From JASHPR01 sp963833885 (GTDB lineage Bacteria; Actinomycetota; Actinomycetes; Streptosporangiales; Streptosporangiaceae), in contig CAWHZU010000015.1 in the NCBI GenBank assembly GCA_963833885.1, positions 272,008 to 336,007 on the forward strand: a stretch of 64,000 bases of DNA, read 5' to 3'. Positions within the stretch are counted from its first letter, which is position 1. Every line of letters starts with the position of its first letter. Of the stretch, positions 1 to 8,752 are shown in pieces. The notes beneath the pieces were generated by a model, which saw only the letters and a program-made list of their open reading frames with translations, searched no databases and was not told the origin of the DNA. A program made the translations under genes and the position numbers.

Positions 1-121
1 TCAAGCAACTCGCCGAGCGCCATCAGCACCAGGTCACAGCCTCGGCTTAGCGCGCACGACTACCGGGATCATGGACACCTACCTGGTCCGCGACCTGTCA
101 CCTGAACGGGGTGCCCGACGG

Positions 122-1462
122 TCAATCGCTGGCGGTGCAGGTTGCTCGGCCGACCCGCACGGTAATCAAAGCGCCAGGCGACGGGCCGTTGAGGTAGATC
201 AGCGCATAGCCGGAACCGTTGGTCTCCCACGAATGCGAGTAGCCGTCAGCGCTCGCTGTAGCGGTGGTATAGGGCTCGTTGGAATAGACGTAGACGTTGT
301 TCTCGTCATAGTAGGCCCTGTACACGCTTGCGCTCGCTTTACACGAGGCGCCCGAGCCGCCCGAAGCTTTCTTCCCGAATGGCGTGCCACCGGCGTAGTC
401 GCGGGCGAGTGCCGAACTGATGGCTGCCACGATCACTGCCTTGCTGGTCAGCACGCCAAGTTCGCGGTTGTAATCAAGGCTGGCGACCGAGAAATTCTGT
501 GATCCGATCAGCACCCGCTGGTCGGATCTGCCGACGTCGGCGACCATTACCTTGGCGTGAATATAGAGGGCTCTACTGTCATCGGGGAACAACCGAATAT
601 GTGCTCCAGCACTGGAAAGTTGGCTGAAGGCATGATCCCATTTGGCTGTCGCCGTCATAATGATCTTAACGTCCACCCCACGCCGTGCAGCGGCGGCCAG
701 GGCGCCGGTGACAACCGGGTCATCCATTTCCTCGTCTTCCACGGCAAGGGTGTGGGCGGCGTGGTTGATGACCGACAGGACCGATGCCTCAGCGTTCGTT
801 GGGGACCACACCAGATCCGTGCCATCGGCAGGCGTCATAGAGCGTCCGGCGAAGTCGGCATTGAAGGTATCGGCGATGGCGGAGACATCGGCGCGATTGG
901 TGTCGATCACCGCGAAGTCCCGTGTGTCGCGATAGTAACGGGCAACAAGGTTGAGCGTCATGATCACCGAGGTAGCGCCGTCGACGGTGAGGGTCTTCTG
1001 GTGGAACGTCGTATCGGCCGGTCCCCACCGGACGTGCACGCCATGCGCTGCCAGGTAGTCGAAGGCGCCCTGGTTTGCTGACTTCTCCAGATGCTGGTCG
1101 AGGATGACCCGGACATCCACACCGCGGCCGGCATCGGCAGCCAGGTCCGCTTCCGCAGTGTGGTCGGCAAGCTCGTACATGGTCAGGTCGACCGATGAAC
1201 GCGCCCCGGCGATGAGCCGATAGATCGGCTCGAGCCCGGCTTCCGGTTCGGTGAGCACCCGAAGCGACCCGGCGGATGCGTCTCCCGAAGTCGAGCGCGC
1301 CGCCGTCAATACCGGGGTCAAGGCCGAAAGCTGTCCGCCGTTCCTGACCGATGCCATACCACCGCCGCTGATGCCGAAGAAAAGCATAGCGGCCGCCACC
1401 GTGACAAACACGCTGCGGCATAAGTTAGGGCGTACTCCGGATCGCTTGGACAATTGCGTCAT
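122..1462 (-). CDS. Exported phospholipase D-like protein (two HKD motifs)
   Basis: The protein carries both halves of the PLD superfamily active site: a first HxKxxxxD motif (FHQKTLTVD) and a second (IHAKVMVAD) followed by the usual GSQN stretch. The two histidines would act on a phosphodiester, so a secreted phospholipase or nuclease-like role follows from the family; the substrate is not readable. The N-terminus has basic residues followed by a hydrophobic run (VFVTVAAAMLFFGI), a signal peptide. I chose the ATG at 1462 (MTQLSKRSG) rather than the codon at 1489 because a GGGAGA-like site lies just upstream. The last about 90 residues, after an SGGSGASCKAS linker, look like a separate Tyr-rich C-terminal domain. 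It is divergent from the next gene and appears monocistronic. Confidence 0.85.
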   Translation of the reverse strand: MTQLSKRSGVRPNLCRSVFVTVAAAMLFFGISGGGMASVRNGGQLSALTPVLTAARSTSGDASAGSLRVLTEPEAGLEPIYRLIAGARSSVDLTMYELADHTAEADLAADAGRGVDVRVILDQHLEKSANQGAFDYLAAHGVHVRWGPADTTFHQKTLTVDGATSVIMTLNLVARYYRDTRDFAVIDTNRADVSAIADTFNADFAGRSMTPADGTDLVWSPTNAEASVLSVINHAAHTLAVEDEEMDDPVVTGALAAAARRGVDVKIIMTATAKWDHAFSQLSSAGAHIRLFPDDSRALYIHAKVMVADVGRSDQRVLIGSQNFSVASLDYNRELGVLTSKAVIVAAISSALARDYAGGTPFGKKASGGSGASCKASASVYRAYYDENNVYVYSNEPYTTATASADGYSHSWETNGSGYALIYLNGPSPGALITVRVGRATCTASD

Positions 1463-1631
1463 TGAGGTCTCCCTGCCGTCACTGGGCACTGGTGACAGGA
1501 CGCTCGAGCCGACCGTGAGGTTGTCACTATTTCAGAAACGAGCCCAGCTGTAGTGATCATGGCACCTTGCCGAATCGGAGCGCCGGGCGGCAATATCTAT
1601 TACGCGGATATTCGGCAACGGAGCGAGGATC

Positions 1632-2552
1632 ATGGACATATCTGGTTCTGGCAAGGCGGCGTCTGCCGCTTCGTCCTTGCTGCCCGGCTTTGAGTACGCA
1701 CAGATGGAAGTACAGGGCGTCTCGGTCAACCACGCGATCGCGGGGTCGGGGCCGCCGCTGCTGCTCCTGCACGGCTATCCGGAGAACCACCTCATGTGGC
1801 GCCACGTCGCTCCGGCGCTGGCTGCAGACCACACCGTTGTGGTGGCCGACCTGCGCGGTTACGGAGATTCCGGCAAGCCCGCCCCGGACGCCGCCAGTCT
1901 CGTCTATTCCAAGCGCTCCATGGCCCGCGACCAGGCCGGGCTCATGCGTCAGCTCGGCTTCGCGCAGTTCGGGCTCGTCGGCCACGACCGCGGCGCCCGG
2001 GTGGCGCACCGTCTGGTGCTGGACCATCCCGACGTGGTGAGCAGGCTGGCCGTCCTGGATATCGTTCCGACCCGGCACGTCCTGCGAAATGTGACGCGAG
2101 CCATGGCAACCGCCTACTACCACTGGTTCTTCCTGGCCACGCCGAACGGCATTCCCGAGCACATGATCGCCGCTGACCCGGGCTTCTGGGTTCGTTCCTT
2201 GATCGGCCCGCTGCTGGGCCCCGGCGCGAGCATCGAGCAGCGTGTGATGGACGACTACATCCGTTGCTTCGCCGACACCCGTACGATCGCGGGCTCGTGC
2301 GCGGATTACCGTGCGGCGGCCAGCACCGACCTGGTCCACGACGAGGAGTCCGCCGCTGCCGGGCAGAAGATCGAATGCCCCGTCCTGGCGCTGTGGGGAA
2401 CCCAGGCGTTCGTCGGCCGCAATTATGAGCCGGTCAGCGTCTGGGAGCAGTACGCCAGCGACGTTCGCGGCACTGCGCTGCCCACCGGCCACTTCCTGCC
2501 CGAAGAAGCACCCGACCTGGTCAGCGCCGCCCTGCACGACTTCCTCACCTAG
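1632..2552 (+). CDS. Alpha/beta hydrolase, fluoroacetate dehalogenase-like
   Basis: This 306-residue protein closely follows the haloacetate dehalogenase layout as I remember it: HGYPEN oxyanion region (47-52), nucleophile Asp119 in GHDRGAR with Arg120 and Arg123 positioned for a carboxylate, Asp143 (VLDI), the YHW(F)FLA motif with His164-Trp165 of the halide pocket, and His287 in GHFLPEEAP. An Asp nucleophile instead of Ser points to dehalogenase or epoxide hydrolase chemistry rather than esterase. The third halide-pocket residue, a Tyr shortly after the DYR motif in fluoroacetate dehalogenases, seems to be Ser231 here, so the substrate may differ. It stands alone, divergent from the PLD gene. 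An epoxide hydrolase is the main alternative. Confidence 0.8.
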   Translation: MDISGSGKAASAASSLLPGFEYAQMEVQGVSVNHAIAGSGPPLLLLHGYPENHLMWRHVAPALAADHTVVVADLRGYGDSGKPAPDAASLVYSKRSMARDQAGLMRQLGFAQFGLVGHDRGARVAHRLVLDHPDVVSRLAVLDIVPTRHVLRNVTRAMATAYYHWFFLATPNGIPEHMIAADPGFWVRSLIGPLLGPGASIEQRVMDDYIRCFADTRTIAGSCADYRAAASTDLVHDEESAAAGQKIECPVLALWGTQAFVGRNYEPVSVWEQYASDVRGTALPTGHFLPEEAPDLVSAALHDFLT

Positions 2553-2700
2553 CCCGCAGCCATCGTTCCGCCCGATCGGTGGCGGGGTTACGAGCTGCTG
2601 GGCCTTGAGTGATCGATTGGCAGCACTTGCTCGTCGTGGTGGTGAGCACCGCGTACGCGGGCCGCACTGGGTTGTCGGTGTCTGCCGGTAGCGTGCGGGT

Positions 2701-4191
2701 ATGGCCAGGTTCGTCGCCCGGGAGGGCTGGGTTGTCCAGGCTTACCGGTATGCGCTGGATCCCTCGCCGCGGCAGGAGCGGGCACTCGCGTCGCATGCGG
2801 GCGCGGCCAGGGTCGCTTACAACTGGGCCGTGACCTGGGTGCTGGCTACCTGGGCGCAGCGCAAGGCCGAGGAGTCTTATGGTGTCCCCGAAGACGAGCG
2901 GACGCCGTGGCGCGGCTGGTCGCTGCCGGCGCTGCGCCGGGAGTGGAACCAGGTCAAGAACGACGTCGCCCCGTGGTGGGCGGAGAACTCCAAGGAGGCC
3001 TACTCCTCGGGGCTGGCTGGTGCGGCGGCAGCCTTCGGCAATTACGCGGCGTCGAGGAACGGGCGGCGCACGGGGCCGCCGGTGGGGCGCCCGCGCCGTA
3101 AGACCAAGCACCGCTCGGCGCGGTCGTGCCGGTTCACGACGGGGCCGATCCGGGTGGAAAGCGACCGCCATCACGTGACGCTGCCGCGGCTCGGCGTAAT
3201 CCGTACCCATGAGTCCACCCGCAAGCTCGCCCGGCGTCTGGAAGATGGCCGGGCCAAGATCCTTTCGGCGACGGTGCGCCAGGAAGCCTGCGGCCGGTGG
3301 TATGTATCGCTGCACGCAGAGGCCGCCCGGGCGGCAGAAAGCCCCCGCCGGCCTGGCGTCGCGGCCGGGGTCGACCTCGGGGTGTCGCACCTGGCTGTCA
3401 TCGCTGACTCAGCGGGCGGGGTCCGGTACGAGCCGAACCCGCAGCACCTGGAGCAGGCGCTGTCCATACTGCGCCGCCGCTCTCGGCAGATGGCACGGCG
3501 GCGCGGTCCGGTCGGCTGCGACCCGGCCGCCGGCACGACGGTGAGGCAGGTTCCGTCGGCCGGGTGGCGTGATGCCCGGCGGTCGCTGGCCCGGGCTCAT
3601 GTCCGGGTACGTCATCTGCGGGCCGATGCCATCGCCAAGCTCACGAGCGCGCTGGCGGCCGAGTACGGCTGCGTGGTTGCTGAGGACCTGAACGTGGCCG
3701 GAATGCTGCGCAACCGGCGGCTGGCGCGGCGTATCGCTGGTGCCGGGTTCGGTGAGATCCGGCGCCAGCTGGGTTACAAGAGCGCGTGGAACGGCGGGCA
3801 GCTGGTGCTGGCTGACCGGTGGTATCCCTCCAGCAAGACCTGCTCGGGCTGCGGTGTGGTGAAAGCCAAGCTGCCGTTGCGGACCCGGGTGTTCAGGTGC
3901 GAGGCGTGTGGCCTGGTCCTGGACCGGGACCTCAATGCCGCCCGCAACCTCGCCGCCTTGGCGGCCAGCATGGCGGGTGCCCCGGAGTGGCCGGGTCCCG
4001 GGCGCGTCAGCGCTGAATATGCCTGCGGAGCCGATCGTAAGACCCGCCGTGATGACCCCGGTCCCGCCGGGGCAGGCGGGCCGGCGGCGATGAAACAGGA
4101 ACCTGGCATCCCGCCGGGAGCAAGACCAGGACCGGCACCAGGCAACTGGTGCCTGCAGGTGCGTGCGCCCACCAGGCTCACTCATCCGTAA
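2701..4191 (+). CDS. tnpB: TnpB (OrfB family) RNA-guided endonuclease of an IS200/IS605-type element
   Basis: The 496-residue protein has the TnpB architecture: an N-terminal helix-turn-helix/WED-like region, then a RuvC fold with Asp225 (GVDLGVSH), Glu328 (VAEDLN) and Asp410 (DRDLNAARN), and between the last two a zinc finger with Cys381, Cys384, Cys400 and Cys403. All three acidic residues are present, so nuclease activity is plausible. TnpB proteins cut DNA guided by an RNA made from the 3' end of their own element. The last about 75 residues (Gly/Pro/Arg-rich) lie beyond the conserved NAARN motif and probably represent translation through that RNA region. No tnpA transposase is present, so the copy is non-autonomous or domesticated. 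The element ends were not identified. Confidence 0.92.
   Translation: MARFVAREGWVVQAYRYALDPSPRQERALASHAGAARVAYNWAVTWVLATWAQRKAEESYGVPEDERTPWRGWSLPALRREWNQVKNDVAPWWAENSKEAYSSGLAGAAAAFGNYAASRNGRRTGPPVGRPRRKTKHRSARSCRFTTGPIRVESDRHHVTLPRLGVIRTHESTRKLARRLEDGRAKILSATVRQEACGRWYVSLHAEAARAAESPRRPGVAAGVDLGVSHLAVIADSAGGVRYEPNPQHLEQALSILRRRSRQMARRRGPVGCDPAAGTTVRQVPSAGWRDARRSLARAHVRVRHLRADAIAKLTSALAAEYGCVVAEDLNVAGMLRNRRLARRIAGAGFGEIRRQLGYKSAWNGGQLVLADRWYPSSKTCSGCGVVKAKLPLRTRVFRCEACGLVLDRDLNAARNLAALAASMAGAPEWPGPGRVSAEYACGADRKTRRDDPGPAGAGGPAAMKQEPGIPPGARPGPAPGNWCLQVRAPTRLTHP
4020..4185 (+). ncRNA. Probable omega-RNA (reRNA) scaffold at the tnpB 3' end
   Basis: Known TnpB loci encode their guide RNA over the end of tnpB and the element's right end. 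Here the last part of the coding region is low-complexity and holds a perfect 8-bp hairpin: GGCACCAG (4134-4141), GCAA loop (4142-4145), CTGGTGCC (4146-4153). The loop is a GNRA tetraloop, as expected of a folded RNA rather than a random palindrome. The boundaries given are a guess; the guide would begin somewhere after 4153. The RNA itself is inferred from the family. Confidence 0.4.
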
Positions 4192-4403
4192 CAGTGTCAC
4201 ATTGGCGGGTCCGGCGGTGCTTAGCAGGTGAGGGGATGATAAGGGCCCCTCTCGTCCACCGGCCGGTGGGGCTGGCATCACCCTGCAGTGGGACTTGCGA
4301 ATCAATCCTCAGGATGACGCGATGTATCGCGTTTATCCGAGAGAATGGGTTCGCTAGCCGGCCCGGCTGGCTGCGCGACTACTGATGAGGGGACGTCATC
4401 AAC

Positions 4404-5342
4404 ATGATCGAGGCAGAAGGCCTCAGCAAGCGGTACGGGGACACGCTGGCAGTCGACAATCTGACGTTCAGCGTGGCACCGGGCAAGATCACCGGTTTTC
4501 TCGGCCCGAACGGCGCTGGGAAAACCACGACCATGCGCATGATCCTGGGCCTGGACCGGCCGACGGCTGGCCGGGTCACCGTCGACGGGAAGCCATTTGA
4601 CCACGCCGACCAGCCTATGCGGCGGGTCGGCGCGCTGCTGGACGCGAAGGCTGTGCACGGCGGACGGAGCGCCTACAACCACCTGCTCTGCCTGGCCGAG
4701 TCCAATAACCTGCCCCGGCGACGGGTCGATGAGGTGCTCGCCCTGGTTGGGCTGGCCGAGGTGGCCCGCAAGCGGTCCAAGGGTTTCTCGCTCGGCATGG
4801 GACAGCGCCTGGGGATCGCCGCCGCGCTCCTCGGCGACCCGCAGATCCTCATGTTCGACGAGCCCGTCAACGGGCTGGACCCCGAGGGCATCCTGTGGAT
4901 CCGTAATCTCATGAAGGCGCTGGCCGTCGAGGGCCGGACCATCTTCGTATCCAGCCACCTGATGTCGGAGATGGAGAACACCGCCGATCACCTGCTGGTG
5001 ATCGGCCGGGGGAGGCTCATCGCGGACTGCACGATCGAGGAGTTCATCGCCGCCAACTCCCAGCGGACGGTCCGGGTCCGGACGCCGCAGCCGGATCTGC
5101 TGGCGAAGCTGGTCGCGACAGCCGGAGCCGGGGTCCGTGAGGGTGGCGACGGGTCGATCGTCATCAGCGGGCTAGATCCAGACCAGGTCGGGGACCTCGC
5201 TTATGACAATCAGGTCCGGCTGCACGAGCTGTCGCCGGTGCACGCGTCTCTGGAGCAGGCGTTCATGGAGCTGACCGCCGGCAGCGTGCAATTCCACGCT
5301 GGCGTGCCCGAGCAGCCGGTGCTGGCTGGAGAGGTGGCCTGA
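4404..5342 (+). CDS. ABC transporter ATP-binding protein (ABC-2 exporter)
   Basis: The 312-residue ATPase has the Walker A motif GPNGAGKTT near residue 37, a signature SLGMGQRLGIA (the Q-R pair replacing the usual GG-Q), Walker B (ILMFDEP) followed by the D-loop NGLDP, and the switch His in SSHLMSE. Single-NBD subunits of this type (DrrA/BcrA/NatA-like) pair with an ABC-2 membrane protein to export drugs, lipids or peptides; the cargo is not readable. The start ATG at 4404 follows a GAGGGG site. The next gene begins one base after its stop, so the two are co-translated. Confidence 0.93.
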   Translation: MIEAEGLSKRYGDTLAVDNLTFSVAPGKITGFLGPNGAGKTTTMRMILGLDRPTAGRVTVDGKPFDHADQPMRRVGALLDAKAVHGGRSAYNHLLCLAESNNLPRRRVDEVLALVGLAEVARKRSKGFSLGMGQRLGIAAALLGDPQILMFDEPVNGLDPEGILWIRNLMKALAVEGRTIFVSSHLMSEMENTADHLLVIGRGRLIADCTIEEFIAANSQRTVRVRTPQPDLLAKLVATAGAGVREGGDGSIVISGLDPDQVGDLAYDNQVRLHELSPVHASLEQAFMELTAGSVQFHAGVPEQPVLAGEVA

Positions 5343-5343
5343 G

Positions 5344-6177
5344 ATGGCATCAACAATCGTGGGGCCCGCGGCTGGCGTGGCGCTCGATCTGCCCCGCTCG
5401 GCGGGCCGGGTCACGTTCGCCGGCGCGCTGCGCTCGGAGTTCACCAAGATCCGGTCGGTCCGGTCGACGTACTGGGCGCTGCTGGCGATGTTCGTCGTGG
5501 TCGTCGGATTCGGGGCGCTGGCGAGCGCAGGCGCCGCGCACGGGCCGCATGGGCCGGACTTCGACCCGACCCGGCAGAGCCTGGCCGGGCTGTACATCGG
5601 CCAGCTGATCATCGGTGTCCTCGGCGTGCTGGTCATCAGCTCGGAGTACTCCACCGGCATGATCCGCACGACGCTGATGACCAACCCGCATCGCGGCGTG
5701 ATGATCGCCGCCAAGGGTGTCGTGTTCGCCGTGGTGGCACTCGTCACCAGCCTGGTCACCGCTTTCGCGGCGTTCTTCGTCGGCCAGACGCTGATGTCCT
5801 CCGACCACATCAGCACCACGATCGGGAGCCCGAACGTGCTGCGCGCCGTCATCGGCGGGGCGCTGTTCCTTACCGCGTGCGGTGTGCTGGCGTTCGGCCT
5901 GGGCCTGCTCCTCCGGCACAGCGCGGGCGGCATCGGTGCGATGGTCGGACTGCTCTTCGTGGTGACGATTCTGGTCAACTTCCTGCCGCAGTCATGGCAG
6001 AACCACGTCGACAAGTGGATCCCGGCCCTGGCCGGCGGCCAGGTGTGGATGGCCAGGGCGCTGCCTCCGGGAAACACGCCGATGTACGGCCCGTGGCCCA
6101 GCTTCGCCATCTTGTGCGGGTACGCCGCCCTAGCGGTGGCCGCCGGGGTGATCTTCTTCCGGAAGCGAGACGCGTAG
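5344..6177 (+). CDS. ABC-2 type transporter permease
   Basis: The 277-residue membrane protein starts with a cytosolic segment ending in LRSEFTKIRSVRSTYW, a typical ABC-2 permease entry motif, followed by about six hydrophobic segments (for example ALLAMFVVVVGFGALASAG, GVVFAVVALVTSLVTAFAAFFVG, YAALAVAAGVIFFRKR at the end). It would form the pore driven by the ATPase encoded one base upstream. No regulator of the GntR or TetR type is adjacent. A strong stem-loop follows, ending the operon. Confidence 0.92.
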   Translation: MASTIVGPAAGVALDLPRSAGRVTFAGALRSEFTKIRSVRSTYWALLAMFVVVVGFGALASAGAAHGPHGPDFDPTRQSLAGLYIGQLIIGVLGVLVISSEYSTGMIRTTLMTNPHRGVMIAAKGVVFAVVALVTSLVTAFAAFFVGQTLMSSDHISTTIGSPNVLRAVIGGALFLTACGVLAFGLGLLLRHSAGGIGAMVGLLFVVTILVNFLPQSWQNHVDKWIPALAGGQVWMARALPPGNTPMYGPWPSFAILCGYAALAVAAGVIFFRKRDA

Positions 6178-6193
6178 ACCGCGGCAATGAGCT

Positions 6194-6233
6194 GGCCCCG
6201 GCCGGAATGCGGTTCCCCCGACCGGCCGGGGCC
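6194..6233 (+). terminator. Perfect 12-bp stem-loop after the ABC-2 operon
   Basis: GGCCCCGGCCGG at 6194-6205 pairs perfectly with CCGGCCGGGGCC at 6222-6233 around a 16-base loop. There is no T-run, which is usual for actinobacterial I-shaped terminators. It lies 17 bases past the permease stop. Confidence 0.7.
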
Positions 6234-6477
6234 TCGGCCACCGTGCACCATGCTTCAGCCGCCAAGCCTGGCTCCACCGGGTGAAAGCCCCGAGTTCGTC
6301 GGCGTTTTAACGAAAAAGTGCCCTCTGGCCCGGCAGCAGGTCGCGCTTTCCTCGCAGCCGGCGATGCATGGTGAGCCAGGCATGGCGATGTGTACTCGGT
6401 TCTGAAAACGCCACATCCTTGCGGAGCCTGTCGGATTAGTACAAGACAGCCGGCGGCGCGTCAGCGACAGTGGCACC

Positions 6478-6857
6478 ATGACCAATGCGCATGTCACCGA
6501 GCTGATCGCCTTCACGATTGACTGCTCCGACGCCACCCGACTCGCCCGCTTCTACGCCGAACTGACCGGCGGCGAGGTCACAGGTGACTATCCGGAGTAC
6601 GGGGACGCCCAGACGACCACCCTGGGGGTGACGCTCAATTTCCGGGGGTCAAGGACTACGCGCCTCCAGCATGGCCGGGTCAGGAGCATCCTCAGCAGTA
6701 TCACCTTGACTTCCGGGTTCCCGACCTGGAGAAGGCGACAGAGCACGCCATGCAGCTCGGAGCGACTCAGGCCGAGGAACAGCCGAACGAGAAACTGTGG
6801 CGGGTGATGATCGACCCCGACGGTCACCCCTTCTGCCTCTGCCCGCCTCGCGACTGA
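6478..6857 (+). pseudogene. VOC (glyoxalase/bleomycin-resistance) protein with a frameshift
   Basis: The first frame gives a VOC-type N-terminus (MTNAHVTELIAFTIDC..., ARFYAELTGG) as far as TLGVTLNFRG. The matching second half then continues in another frame: VKDYAPPAWPGQEHPQQ, YHLDFRVPDLEKATEHA, and MIDPDGHPFCLCPPRD before a TGA at 6855. The break lies in the run of five G at about 6646-6650; one missing G restores a single 126-residue ORF. VOC proteins of this size bind metal or small ligands. The single indel in a homopolymer could be a sequencing error, so the gene may be intact in the organism. Confidence 0.8.
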
Positions 6858-6875
6858 GCTGTCCGGGGACGTCCT

Positions 6876-7659
6876 TCAGGCGGACTCTGCTTCCGAGGCG
6901 TATTCGGCGGGTGAGAGCCCGACGACGAGGCGGAAGTCGCGGATGAAGTGACCGTGGTCGTAGTAGCCGAGCTCGAGGGCGAGGCTGGTCCAGGGCACGG
7001 CGCGTGCCCCGGCGAGGCGCTCGACCGCCTGGTGGCTGCGCAGCCGCTTGAGTACCCATTTCGGGTTCACGCCGACATACCGTCGGAAGGGTCCTGCAGT
7101 GTCCGCGGAGCGATGTGTGCCTGGCCGCGTCCTGCGCGACGTGGGCGAGCGGGCCAGGCTTGCTGCTGCGGCTACGCGCCCAAGATGGCGCGGGGTCCTG
7201 CACGTCAGGCTCGGGCGAGCGTCCCTCTATCTCGGTGATCGCTGCGTCTAGGCTGATGCCGTCTGTGCCATCGCTGGCCATGGGTAGCACGCCGAACAGG
7301 CGAGTACGGGTTCTGAGCCGTCGCTGATCCTGGCGGCGCTGCTGCCGGTGATGGCGGTGAAGCCCCCGGCTTGAACTTTGTGCCCACCGCCCATCCCCGG
7401 CCGTGCAGCAGCCGGATGTCGCGGCAGGTCGGGACTCCCCACACCTGGCGCCCTGGAGTTCGACGACGAGGTTGACAAGGGATGCGGAGGATCTCCTGCC
7501 GGAAGGGCGGGCGCCCGCGAAGTCCCAGTGCACGATCCAGTGGCGGTCGACGAGTCGCTCAAGCGACGGCGAGGGCGGGCGGCTTTCGACGATGAAGGAG
7601 CGGTCGCGCTCCCATGGGCGCACGAGACCGTGGTTGCCGGCGGGCGGGGTTGCGGGCAT
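6876..7659 (-). pseudogene. AraC-family regulator broken by several frameshifts
   Basis: Pieces of one AraC-type regulator lie in order but in different frames: an N-terminal sensor start (VESRPPSPSLERLVDRHW, LVNLVVELQG), then GRGWAVGTKFKPG, then GFTAITGSSAARISDG, then SLDAAITEIEG, and finally an AraC DNA-binding end in another frame (VGVNPKWVLKRLRSHQ, LALELGYYDHGHFIRDF, GLSPAEY). At least four frame changes are needed, so this is unlikely to be a single sequencing slip. The intact family pairs a DUF6597-like N-domain with the HTH. It is convergent with the damaged VOC gene, 18 bases away, which suggests a shared zone of decay or poor assembly. Confidence 0.75.
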
Positions 7660-7831
7660 AGGCGGATTATTCCAAGACGGGCCGCGTCGCCAAGCTTACG
7701 TCGATCTCATGACTCAGGCTTCACCGTAGGTGCGCTGCAGATACCTCATGCTCCCATCCACCTGCGGAAACCGGTCGTCGAGGCGAGACTCATTACCGAA
7801 AATGGTCGGTGGATCCCAGGCTAAGGGTCTG

Positions 7832-8752
7832 TTAGCGGAACTGCAGACGTACCTCGAGGGCATCGCGAAGGCCATCGCCGATCAAGTTGAAGGCGATAAC
7901 AGTTATGACGATGATGAGACCGGCCGGGTAAATCTGCCACCAGTATCCATCGTAGAGATAGTTCATGCCATTCGTCAGCATCCCGCCCCAGGTTGCGGCG
8001 GGAGGCGGAAGCCCGAAACCGAGGAAGCTCAAGGTCGCGAGGATCAAAATTGCGTCCGCCACCTGGAACGTTGCGTTCACCACGATAGTCGAGATCGTGT
8101 TAGGCACAATGTGCCGGATGATTACCCGGCCCGAGGAACCGCCCATAACCCGGACGGCGTCGACATACTCCCTGACCCGCAGCGACAAGGTCTCGCCACG
8201 GATCAGCCGGGCTGGCCCGACCCATGACAGCGCAGACACGACGATGATGAGCAAAATGACAGTCGGCCGGAATACGCTGGCGAGGTAAATGAATATGAAC
8301 AACGCCGGGATCGCCAGCACGATGTCCACGATCCGCATCAGGATGGCATCGGTGACGCCGCCCCAAAAGCCGCTGATGGCGCCCCATATGACGCCGAAGG
8401 ATGTGCTGATGACCGCGACTGCGAGGCCGATCTCTATGGAGCTCTGGCCCGCCACCATGAGCCGGCCCAGCACGTCAAATCCCACGTAGTCCGTTCCGAG
8501 AAGATGCCGTGCTGAAGGCGCCTCGTTCAGGATCGCGGGGTTGGGCGATGTCTGATTGGTGTGGTAGAGCAACGGCCCGATGAAACAAAACGCGATGACC
8601 AGCAGCACGACGGACACGCCTGCCAGCGCTATCTTGTTCTCGTAGAGGGTGCGTACCAGGACGACCGTCGGCCGTGCGGCGGGACCCCGGCTGTCTCCGA
8701 TGTCTGCTGCTGAGCCCGCATTATCGAGAGCGCCTGGAATCACATTAGTCAT
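7832..8752 (-). CDS. Dipeptide/oligopeptide-type ABC permease (DppC/OppC)
   Basis: The 306-residue protein has a hydrophobic first segment after a cytosolic N-terminus (LAGVSVVLLVIAFCFIGPLL), the DppC-type GTDYVGFDVLGRLM motif, and the coupling region EYVDAVRVMGGSSGRVIIRH with the following conserved IVPNT. It would form half of an importer channel. I set the start at 8752 (MTNVIPGALD), since the longer frame adds 58 residues of unlikely composition. The gene overlaps dppB upstream by 8 bases and ends the LacI-permease operon. No ATPase genes follow. Confidence 0.9.
   Translation of the reverse strand: MTNVIPGALDNAGSAADIGDSRGPAARPTVVLVRTLYENKIALAGVSVVLLVIAFCFIGPLLYHTNQTSPNPAILNEAPSARHLLGTDYVGFDVLGRLMVAGQSSIEIGLAVAVISTSFGVIWGAISGFWGGVTDAILMRIVDIVLAIPALFIFIYLASVFRPTVILLIIVVSALSWVGPARLIRGETLSLRVREYVDAVRVMGGSSGRVIIRHIVPNTISTIVVNATFQVADAILILATLSFLGFGLPPPAATWGGMLTNGMNYLYDGYWWQIYPAGLIIVITVIAFNLIGDGLRDALEVRLQFR

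Noticed and set aside
1..121. Possible end of a minus-strand gene at the left edge
   Set aside because: LVLMALGELL can be read near the edge, but the fragment is too short and lacks context to support a call.
7660..7831. Possible small gene between the AraC relic and dppC
   Set aside because: No frame with a ribosome site or protein-like composition; I see nothing in this 170-base gap.
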